In this document: piece after piece, positions 21,945-30,647 of the stretch
Layout of the letters: each line of letters begins with the position of its first letter
How positions within the stretch are numbered: position 1 is the stretch's first letter
Source: Phytophthora quininea
Taxonomy: Eukaryota; Oomycota; Peronosporomycetes; Peronosporales; Peronosporaceae
NCBI GenBank assembly: GCA_011947345.1
Contig: JAAVTG010000774.1
Location: forward strand, 1 to 54,834
Reading direction: 5' to 3'
Length of the DNA: 54,834 nt
The notes under the pieces: model-generated
Database searches by the model: none
Told to the model about the DNA's origin: nothing
What the model saw: the letters and a program-made list of their open reading frames with translations, nothing else
Translations under genes and position numbers: made by a program

Positions 21945-23527
21945 ACCTTTGACCTCGCAAGCGTATGGCACCAAGAAGCCCAGCAAGATCGGCGTCTGCT
22001 TTGTTCCGACCTTCTTCCTCAACTGGTTCTCGGAGCGCTTCCTGCTGCTCTTCGGCCAACACGCAGACGTGTCGAAGACTTTTCTCGATGGATGCTGGGC
22101 ACTCCTTTCATGTTTCTCGACGAGGTGGTCGTCACTGCACTGCAGGCCCAGAACGTGACAAGGCCGCTCGTGATCATCGCCATCCTTGGCAACGTCGTGT
22201 TCGGCTACGTGTTGGCGTACCACACGCCATGGGCTTCGAAGGCCTTGCACTGTGTAAGTCTCTGGGCAACGTCACCACTGTTCTGCTGGCAGAGGTCCGA
22301 CAATTTAGATTGTATATTGATTGTCTGCTTCGGGCTGGAACAATCTCATATTGCAATCTCATCAATCTCCGACCTGGGTATTGCTATCTATTGTCTATAT
22401 CTACACAACTGCTGCATCGCAAACGTGGTTGGCTCGCTCAATAGCCTTCGACACGTCCGCGAGTGTCACTATGTCCCAGTTCAGCTTCACGTACATGATC
22501 ATCTCGAGGTTTTCGTGGCTCAGGTTCTTCCTCAAATACCCAACAGTGCTTTTCACGGTCGAGAAAAAGCGCTCAGCCACTACAGAGGTTGCAGGAATCC
22601 AGGTCGCGTCGATATACTTAGACTGTGGTCCCCTGCGCCGACGTGTCTTTTCTTGAGCTTCTCATCGAGGGCATCATCTCGTCCAGCAGGCCAGCAATCT
22701 TCCTCTGCTCACTCATCGAGGGAATCAGGTCCACGAAGGCGAATCGGCGAATATCGTCCTTGCTGACGTCGCCTGGCAGGTCTCGATCAACAGCGCAACC
22801 ATCTCGAAAGTGGTGCAGATACGGTCGAAAATCCTCGAATCGTTCTAACTGCGATAGCAGCCGCTCCAGCGAAGTTCGTGTAAGGGCACGGGTTTATAGT
22901 CGCATCCAACGGCCCTCAGCTTGGCGATGCGCTTCACGGTCTTGAGCTTTTTCATCAAACCTTTTAGGGCTTACGGGAAATCCGAGATTGTGATTGTCGA
23001 TCTCGGCACAATCTCATATTGCGATTGGCAACACAATCCAACAGTGCGGACCCCAGCAGCTGGTGCCGTGCTTCCACCACTTTCCACACCGTCTGAGTCT
23101 CTGGTGGGATGGCTGGGACTTGCCGATGGTGTTTCTGAGCGAGCGCGAGGGCATCGTGCTGGCGGCTAGCGTGCTGTTGGTCTGGGCCCCGTTCGAAGTG
23201 CTCGACGCCTTGAACGACGTGCTGCAGGGCGTTTGCCACGGCACCGGAAAGCAGAAAGTGGCCGCCATCGTCAACGCTGCGGCCTACTACGGATTCGGGC
23301 TGTCGAGCGCCGCAGTCTTCGCCTTCAAGCTACGAATGGGGCTCGTGGGTCTGTGGCTCGGTCTCGAGGTCGCGACACTCGTGTCCGTCGCCCTGCAACT
23401 TTTCCTGCTGTTCAGACGGTGGTCGTGGAAGAAACTCGCGGAGGAAGCTCCAACACGCCTTGATGACGACGATCAAACAACCAAACTCGTCAAGCTCCTA
23501 TCCGAAATAGCTGGCGGTTTTGGTTGA
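21945..23527 (+). pseudogene. MATE transporter pseudogene 1, split by a hAT element
   Basis: Segments match the intact MATE protein at 28550-26859 in order: LTSQAYG and FFLNWFSERFLLLFGQ (21950-22075), TPFMFLDEVVVTALQAQN (22095-22155), MGFEGLALCKSLGNVTTVLL (22225-22290), then after an interruption LVPCFHHF..LSLWWDGWDL (23060-23120). The C-terminal third follows (WAPFEVLDALNDVLQG, AAAYYGFGLSSAAVFAF) with a stop at 23525-23527. It lacks the N-terminus, about 12 residues after AYG, and the whole central block between WWDGWDL and FLSERE. It is certainly non-functional. The channel gene's ATG starts 68 bp after its end. Confidence 0.85.
22290..23056 (-). mobile_element. hAT-superfamily DNA transposon remnant inserted in MATE pseudogene 1
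   Basis: The 767-bp insertion interrupts the MATE reading frame. Its ends form imperfect terminal inverted repeats: CAGAGGTCCG at 22290 and, as complement, CTGGGGTCCG ending at 23056, with GATTGT at the same spacing (bases 19-24) in both. The flanks CTGCTGG (22283-22289) and CAGCTGG (23057-23063) look like a decayed target duplication of 7-8 bp. The minus strand at about 22620-22440 encodes the hAT C-terminal dimerisation signature IPATSVVAERFFSTVK with a following LRKNLSHENLEMIMYVKLNW. Upstream fragments are broken by stops. The element is internally deleted and cannot be autonomous. Confidence 0.75.
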
Positions 23528-23595
23528 ATACGAAATTAGCGAGAAGGTTGTCCAGGTTGCCAAGACGATATCTTGCTCTCCAAGCATTCGCAGCC

Positions 23596-26500
23596 ATGGC
23601 CAGATCCACTTCAGTACACGATGATATCAAGAAGCGCTCCAAACCCACGGGGATCGTCCGCACGCTGTCCATGACGAAATTAAAAGCCACCGGGCTGGAC
23701 GCCCACAAGATGCAGGAGAAAGCGGCCACCCACGATGAAATGATGCAACGCTTCCAGCTGCGGAAGGTGTCGTCGGCCAGAAACAGTTTCCAGAACTTTG
23801 GACGCGGCAAGAATGTGGTCATTGACAAGGCTATCGGCAGCAAAAGAGCTCGCTTCTCTCTGTATCGATTCCTACGATCGCTCACTCGGCTCAAAGCTCG
23901 ACGGCAACTAATGCGGAAGCTGAAGACTCCGATCACCCCGAAGAGCTGGACATCGACGGTGCATGGAGTGGTGTTGCTGGTGCTGTACCATTTCCAGTTG
24001 ATCTACCTGCCGTTTGCTCCCAGCTACCGACCAGGATCGACGGGGTGATTTTGCCATGCTCGAGACGTTATTTCTGCTGGATCTGCTGCTGAATTTCAAC
24101 ACGGCTTACGTCGACCAAGGGTATTGGTCACCTCCCGACGCATGATCGCTACCAACTACCTCCGCAAGTGGTTCGTGCTCGACCTGCTGTCCACCGTTCC
24201 GATCCAATTTGTTGGGTATTTCATGACACATTCGATCGAGAACATTCACCCGACCGTAAGGAACTTCAACTGGCACTCGTCGTGTTGCGTTTGCTGCGGG
24301 CCACTTTCCTGGAGAAAGGAGTGCTGCTGAACCGCGTCACGAGAGTGGGGAAGCATTTAGTTGAGTGGGCGAGATATTCACGCTACTCTCACTTGCTGGG
24401 CATTGCCGAGCTCATGTGGCTGGTGCTGCTGATCGCTCATTACATGGCGTGTCTGTGGCATATCGTGTCGGAAGGTGACAACCCGCCAGGCAATTTGACT
24501 GTGGGCGAACAGTACATAGCCGACTACTACTACGCCGTGAGTTTGATCCAGGGCCAAGGCAACACTGTCGGGGCTTGGAACGAGAACCTTTTCTCCAGTG
24601 TGGCCATCATCGTGGGGTCTGTTATTCTTGCCATCGTGTTCGGCAACGTCGCCATGCTCGTGTCAAACTTTAACGCCAACACGACCACTTACCACCGGAA
24701 GATGGAGGAGGTTTACGCCACCATGGACAAGATGGACCTCCCGGTGAACTTGCGTCAGCGCGTGAACGAGTACTACACACATGTGTGGCACGAATACGAG
24801 GCTCTCGACGGGAATATCAACAAGTTCCAGGAGGAGCTCACGCGCACTCTGCGCATCGAGATCGGGCTGTACAAGTTCATGAACTTGGTGGTCAAGATCC
24901 CCATTTGGACAGACTGCACGCCGGACTTCCTCACGCAGATCGTGCTCAACTTGGACGTCCGTGTGTTTATGCCAGACGACTATGTGGTTCGTCGTCGTGA
25001 AATCGGCAGCGAGATGATGATGATCAACTTGGGGTACTGTACGCTTTCAAAACCCATAACTTTGCCGCCGAAGGCAATCGATGGGACTCCAGTGAGTTTT
25101 GGGAAGAGAGCTCCAGACCTTTGCTTACTCAACAAGAATTAGACACCAAAAATGCATCCGAATCGAACGACGACAACGAAAGCGACGAAGAAGAATGGGC
25201 ATCGGATGAGGAGGTTGCAGAAAACTTCACGTATAACCAAGGCACGGGTTCCGCTTTCGATTTGCAGGGCCCGAAGCGAAACGTACTACGAGACATCCTT
25301 AGACTCGACAGTCATCGTCAGAGAAACAGCATCCCGAGGAAAGGCGCTAACTATGAAGCTAAGCCCACACCGGTCTACGTCTACCTCAAACCTGGGCAAT
25401 CCTTCGGCGAGATGAGTCTGCTCATGAACTACAAGCGCACGGCCAGCATCCGAGCGTTGACCTTTGTCGAAATGTGCGTCTTGGATCGCGAGACGTTCCA
25501 GAAGATTATTGCGCGATATCCTGAAGACCGACGGCGAGTGCTCACGAAAATGTTGGAAAGTTGTATTGAGAAAAGGAGGTTCCATTCCGTGGGAAAACAT
25601 TATCGAGGCTGTGTCCGAGAAACGCCGGACTACTGGGAATAAGGACATTTCAAGGGACCGAGTGATCGCGACAATGACAACGTCCGAGGCGGCAAAGACG
25701 TTGGTGGAAGCGATCGACGTCAACATTCCCGATCCGACCATCAAGTACGGATTCCAAAACTTCGACTACGACTTTGCTGATGACGGAACCCTTCGCCAAG
25801 TCAATTCGGTGGCGGCCAAGATCAAAGACACTTTGCAGCGCACCAACAGTGGCGGCTCACATTATTTTACTCTTCATCGCACTAACAGTACCGGCTCGCA
25901 GATAGCCGCTTTACAGCGATCCAACACGGTGGGGTCTCGCATCACGCGACGGAATTCCATCGTCGGCAGTAGCAGCAGCTCGACCGGTGACCCAACGGAT
26001 ACCGAAGGGGAACCAACGGAAGTGTTGACGTCCAGTAACGAACACATGGGCAAGACACTGGAAAACGTACTGACTCTTCTTCACGGCATGGCGGCAAATA
26101 TCAATCGACTGCAGGAGGATATGCAGGACCTCAAGAATCAGGAATGTACCTGTCGTCATGATGCGAATGTGACGAGCACTGCAGTCGCTGATTCGTTACA
26201 GATCGATCGACCCGCACCACCGACTCCACTCCCATCCATGGATTTGGCTGCTACGTTATCGACGAATTTCGACAACACCTCGTACGTAGAGGAAGACTCT
26301 GTTGACAAGCTTCACGTCATCGACTCGAAGCGCTATCCGTATGACATCAATACACTGAAAAAGAGACGCTCATCAACGAAAGATTTGATCGTGCACGACC
26401 AGACTATTGATCCCAGTCTGGAAGCCCAAATGCTTGACTCGACTAGCAGCCTTCCACAACTAGAGGCGTATGCCCAACACCGCTCAGCAAAAGTAGTCAA

Positions 26501-26825
26501 ACGCGCACACAACTCACCGCACACATCACTAACGGACCTCCTCTGGAAGCGAGGGACTACTCATGCTACTCAACTAACCCATACTCCTCCTCCTAATCCG
26601 AATCGACCAAGACAATTCAAGTCTCGACACAGTATGCCAGCCGGAGATTTGATCGATGAAGCATCGACGAAAGCTACGACGGATAAGACACCGCCACAAG
26701 CTCAAGGAAAAGCAAACGTCAATTCTGCAAGCAGACGCAAGAGCGACAGAGTTCATCCAGCACAAAATTCATTGCGTCGGATGATGTCAGGACTCAGTCA
26801 TCTTCGCGAGACACCAGAAGATTGA
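23596..26825 (+). CDS. Voltage-gated KCNH/CNG-like cation channel with cyclic-nucleotide-binding domain
   Basis: ATG 23596 (GCCATGGCC) is the first good start. A basic cytoplasmic N-terminus of about 110 residues is followed by S1 (VVLLVLYHFQLIYLPF), S2 (ETLFLLDLLLNFNTAYVD), S3 (LRKWFVLDLLSTVPIQFV), a weakly charged S4 (LALVVLRLLRATFLEKG), S5 (AELMWLVLLIAHYMACLW), a pore loop and S6 (VGSVILAIVFGNVAMLVSNF). The pore loop reads YYYAVSLIQGQGNTVG, without the GYG or GFG of potassium channels. A C-linker leads to a cyclic-nucleotide-binding domain in two pieces: FLTQIVLNLDVRVF at about 24930, and YLKPGQSFGEMSLL with KRTASIRA at about 25385-25460. Between them are about 115 residues rich in Asp/Glu/Asn/Ser. 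A 380-residue polar tail contains repeated LxRTNSxGS units. Frame breaks occur at about 24040, 24130, 24255, 25070 and 25575. It converges with the MATE gene, 33 bp stop to stop. Confidence 0.8.
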
Positions 26826-26858
26826 CACGATGCACGTTGAATTGACTGCGATACTCCA

Positions 26859-28550
26859 CTACTCCTCTATCCGCTTCTGAGCAGCATGCGCTAGCTCCGC
26901 CCACGTCCATCGTCTGAACAATAAATAGAGTTGCAACGATACAGACACAACGGTAGCGACACCGAGGCCTAGCCACAGCCCAACGACACCCATCTGAAAT
27001 TGAAAAGCGAACAAGGCGGCACTGGAGAGCCCAAAGCCGTAGTAAGCCACGCCGTTGACGAAGGCAGCAGCTTTCTGCTTCCCTGCACCGCTGCAAATTC
27101 CTTGCAGAACATCGTTCAGTCCGTCGAGAACTGCGAACGGAGCCCACACGACGAGAACGCTGGCTGCGAGGACGACTCCTTTGTCGTCGTTTAGAAACAC
27201 CGCCGGAACGTTTTTACTTAAAGCAAACAATGCCGCGGCAAGAGTCGACGAGATGGCCAGCGTTATCGTCAAGACAATGGTGCAGACCAGTTGCGCCTGC
27301 CGCGGCGCGTTCGCTCCGAGACAATTGCCGATGCGGATATTCACTGCGCTCCCGATGCCTTCAAACACCATGTACATCATCGTGTGCACGTTGGCGACGA
27401 CAACGTGGGCACTCATGGAGACCACTGACTGCGGCAGCATCCCCGCCATCAGCGTAAGAATTTCCAATGCACACCACTCCAGCTGCAGCATTAGCATCCC
27501 CGGCACTCCCAACTCGAGGAACAGCATGACGTGTTTCGAAGCCTGCTTCAAGTCCCAGCCGTTCCACCACACGCTCAGGTGCTCCGGACGATAGCGAAAG
27601 TACGGTACGAGCGATATTAACATGACGATATTGCTCAGAGATCTCGCCAGAGCGATGCCTTCGAAGCCCATGGACGTATGGAACGCCAACAGATACCCGA
27701 GAACGATGTTGACGATGTTACCGACGATGGCAATGACCACGAGCGGCTGCATGATGTTTTGAGCCTGAAGGACTTTGAAGACCAACTCGTAGACAAACAT
27801 GAATGGTGCGCCGAGCAGCGTCCACCGAGAGAAGTTCTGTGCCAGTCGTGACACTTCTGCGTCTTGGCCGAAATGCAGCAGGAAGTGCTCCGAAAACCAG
27901 TTGAGGAAGAACGCAGGGACGAAGCAGGCCGCTGTGACGAGAAGCCCAGCTTGGAAATAATCGCCAATCTTGCCGTAAAGCTTGATACCATGGGCTTGCG
28001 AGGCTAAAGTGTCGAGTGCGGTCATTAGACCAAAGCAGACCGCATTCATGGTGATGTTGGCGAACTATTTAACAAGACAGCATGATAAATGATCAGACTA
28101 GACGTTAAGCAAACATCGTTGAAAAAGAGTCTTTACCATGGTCGACAGTGTGGCTGCGTCAACAAACTGCTGGGACCGCGTCGACGCAATGTGGCCCGCT
28201 ATGGTGATACTTGTGAACTCCGGCAGATATTCGATCGCAGCGGTGATTGCCTACAACAACGAAAAAACATTCAGCAAAAGGATCGTCAACAACTACCGCC
28301 GTGTACTTACGACGGGGAGTACCAACAAGAGTAGGGTCTTGAGTTCTTGACCAACGTGCGGCTGTGGTTCCTCTGCTGCTTCCTGAGCAGTCTTTGGCTC
28401 CGGTTCTGCTTCATCGTCTTCGCAGTCCGTGATGGTAATGCACGACGACTCTGTGCTCGGCACTGGCTTGTACTCCTCGATCTCGAAGCCCGCCTCCTTC
28501 TGCACGATACAAATTGGACCCAACGGGAGACTTTGAGTTTCATGACCCAT
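26859..28550 (-). CDS. MATE family transporter, intact, three exons
   Basis: This is the only long gene in the window that reads cleanly. Exon 1 (28550-28311, 80 codons) codes an acidic cytoplasmic N-terminus and the first membrane residues (LKTLLLLVLPVV). Exon 2 (28250-28137, 38 codons) contains EYLPEFTSITIAGHIAST. Exon 3 (28064-26859) codes the remainder: MTALDTLASQAHG, LGVPGMLMLQLEWCALEIL, NIRIGNCLGAN and WAPFAVLDGLNDVLQG. These are typical of eukaryotic multidrug and toxic compound extrusion carriers with about 12 membrane segments. The total is 519 residues, the usual size. The introns are 60 and 72 nt with GT-AG ends and keep phase 0. The expected role is proton- or sodium-coupled export of organic cations or metabolites; the substrate cannot be told. 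Two broken paralogues lie on either side. Confidence 0.93.
28065..28136 (-). other. Spliceosomal intron of MATE gene, 72 nt
   Basis: Donor ATG|GTAAAG and acceptor TTAAATAG|TTC, phase 0, contains in-frame stops. Confidence 0.85.
28251..28310 (-). other. Spliceosomal intron of MATE gene, 60 nt
   Basis: Donor GTC|GTAAGT and acceptor GTTGTTGTAG|GCA, phase 0. Confidence 0.88.
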
Positions 28551-28844
28551 CGTTCACGAAGGCGTCGAGTTGCTGAATGGTTATCTCAATTGCATCCTAG
28601 CTTTGTCTTCCGTCACGAAATCCGCCCGTCGCCTACGACAGGAAACGAGTTCAAGTTCAAAACTGCCCACGTCAATAAGCTGCATGGTTCGACCGATCGA
28701 AAAAGCTGCAGGGCGACGGAAACCAAGGACTAGGATCGATCACCAAAAGTGTCATAGCCTGTCATATAACTGCCAACAAAAAGTTAAAGTTATTCAGCAT
28801 TTCGTTGTGAAGCGACCGATTCATCGCGCTTATGAACTTTGTCT
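28551..28844. other. Upstream region of the intact MATE gene, no gene seen
   Basis: This stretch should contain the promoter of the MATE gene. I see no clear core promoter motif or coding region. Confidence 0.4.
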
Positions 28845-29510
28845 GCTTAAAACCAACCGCAGAGATACCGACACGAGTGTGGCACCGCCGAGGCCAAGCC
28901 AAAGCCCGACGTCGCCCATGTGGAACTGGAAGGCGAACAGCACAGCACTCTATATGCCGAAGGCGTAATACGCGATGATGTTGCCTTTTGCTTCCGGCGC
29001 CACAACAGACTCCTTGCAGTGCGTTGTTGAGTCCGCCGAGCACTTCGAACAGAGCCCAAACCGCCAAAACGTTTGCTGCCAGAGCGATTCCCTCTCAGTC
29101 GCTGAGGAAGAGCGTAGGCACCGTCGTATTGAAGGTGAACAAAGGCGAGGGCCAGCAGCGTCGAGATCACCAAAGCCACTACCAGTGCGATCCTGCAGAT
29201 CAAATTTGCTTGTCATGGCGCGTTCGCCCCGAAAGAGTTTCCGATTCGAATACTCACCGCAACTCCGATGCCTTTAAGCGCCATGAAAACGATGTTGTGG
29301 ACATTGGCGGCATGGACACTCATCGGTATAACCGAGTTGGGCAGCATCCCGGCCATCAACGTAAGGAGTTCGATGGCGCCCCATTCCAGCATCGACATAA
29401 ACATACCGGGCACACCCAGTTGGAGGAAGATCTTGGCGCGTACTACAGCAACGCTCAAATCCCAGTCATTTCACCACGAATGGAAATAAGCGCCGGTCTT
29501 GTCGGATCTC
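28845..29510 (-). pseudogene. MATE transporter pseudogene 2, C-terminal half, abutting the LTR array
   Basis: On the minus strand the homology starts near 29510 with AYFHSW, a stop, then NDWDLSVAVVRAKIF. It continues through LGVPGMFMSMLEWGAIELL, PNSVIPMSVHAANVHNIVF and VSIRIGNSFGANAP, then breaks into frame-shifted pieces down to about 28845. The first Trp-Trp pair of the WWNGWDL motif has become Trp-stop. The entire N-terminal half is absent. The homology ends roughly 30 bp before the first LTR at 29538, so the array or the event that placed it may have cut this gene. Confidence 0.8.
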
Positions 29511-29537
29511 TAGACGGAGTCTTGCGTGTCGAGCGCG

Positions 29538-29789
29538 TGTGACGTAGCCGATGTCAGTTGTTCACGGCCGCGACGAGGTTGTCAATGATCACAACTGTTG
29601 TTTACTTAGGAGAGGAAGCATCGAAGATTACTACCAAAGGACTGGCCACCAGAGCAGCTAGCAGATAGAAGTCTCTCTGAAAACAACAATGCACTTTTCA
29701 ATTTACCGCCACCGGAGTAATACCTACAACGTCATAACATAGTAGCACTTGAAATAGTTACTCCAAGCTTCGCCTTATACTCCTCTGCA
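29538..29789 (+). mobile_element. LTR of the array element (unit 1; repeated in each unit)
   Basis: The 252-bp span begins TGTGACG and ends TGCA, keeping the TG...CA ends usual for LTRs. The 5' end is fixed by the array's left junction and by the purine tract preceding every other copy. The 3' end is inferred from the first suitable TGCA before the leader and could be elsewhere. Unit 1 has GCCGATGTCAG where the other units have GCCGACGTCAG. Confidence 0.65.
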
Positions 29790-29883
29790 AGACCATCGCG
29801 TCAGCACCCCAAGACCATCGAGTCCAGATACTACAAGTTCATCGAGCCAAGGCCATCGCGTCAAGAACCTGTAGCAAATTGCA
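29790..29883 (+). other. Untranslated leader between LTR and gag (unit 1)
   Basis: This leader of about 94 nt contains a threefold imperfect repeat, AAGACCATCG at 29789 and 29811 and AAGGCCATCG at 29849, plus a weaker TTCATCGAG. No tRNA primer-binding site starting TGG is visible directly after the proposed LTR end. Confidence 0.5.
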
Positions 29884-30625
29884 ATGGAAGAAACCAACGC
29901 GCAAACGTTGGGTGACGTCTTCGCGGCGATCATACGCCAACAAACGGACTTCCAGACGGTGATGCAACAACAATTCGCCCAGAGCAAAGCACGCATTGAC
30001 GCCCTAACATCACGATTTTCGGCCCCGCGTAGAACCCAACCGCCGACATAACACGGCAAGCTCTCGGAGGATCTTGAATTGTGGTTCTTCGCTATTGAGC
30101 AATTTTATGCGGACTTCCATCCTCAAATGACTGAGGAATCATCACTGTTTGTGACTATGATCTCGTGCCATTTGGGCACTACGCCGATGAATTGGTATCG
30201 GCAGTTTTCGCTTGAGTGCGACGCTACCGGCACCATAAAGTCGTGGACTACGTTCAAGTCGGAGATGCGGCGCCGTTTTCTTCCGCCCGACCACGAGTTC
30301 AGCCTTCGCGAACGCCTTTGTGCGCTTCGCCAAAGGGCAATCTCCACGATTACATCGCGGAGTTCCAAAATCTTTTGATTCAATACACCCTCCCATCTCG
30401 CCGCTGGAGCTCCGATTTTACTTCCAGGAAGGGTTGAAGGCAGCTACTGCCAAGCACCTTCGTGAGCATCACCCCGACAACTTAGAGCAAGCCATTGAGC
30501 TTGCGCTACGGTTCGACCATTCGAGTCACTACCATCAGCCAGTGACTACGGACTGGGAGATAACCGCAACGTGTCACCGTTGCAACAAGGTGGGCCACAT
30601 CGCTCCCAACTGCCCCGACAAGTAA
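29884..30625 (+). pseudogene. Ty3/gypsy-type gag, inactivated (unit 1; same defects in every unit)
   Basis: ATG 29884 opens a Gln-rich start of 55 residues and hits TAA at 30049-30051. The same frame then continues as a Retrotrans_gag domain (LELWFFAIEQFYADF, ISCHLGTTPMNWYRQF, FLPPDHEF). A one-base shift is needed near 30335 to reach the continuation (LHDYIAEFQNLLIQY) and, at 30574-30615, a zinc knuckle CHRCNKVGHIAPNC of the CX2CX4HX4C type. The stop is at 30623. Unit 1 alone also lacks one C near 30393, which breaks the second frame again. No protease, reverse transcriptase, RNase H or integrase follows. Gag normally forms the particle and its knuckle binds RNA; this copy cannot make a full protein without recoding. 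Confidence 0.85.
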
Positions 30626-30638
30626 GCCTCCGTCTTCT

Positions 30639-30647
30639 GAAAGGAGG
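30639..30647 (+). other. Polypurine tract before the next LTR
   Basis: GAAAGGAGG lies 3 nt before the TGTG start of the LTR at 30651 and 13 nt after the gag stop. Its position fits priming of plus-strand synthesis. It recurs at the end of each unit but is absent before unit 1. Confidence 0.7.

Noticed and set aside
29775..30059. A 94-codon minus-strand open frame repeated in every array unit, plus 116- and 63-codon minus-strand frames
   Set aside because: They are antisense to the LTR end, leader and gag, and their conservation follows from unit identity. No domain or start context supports them.
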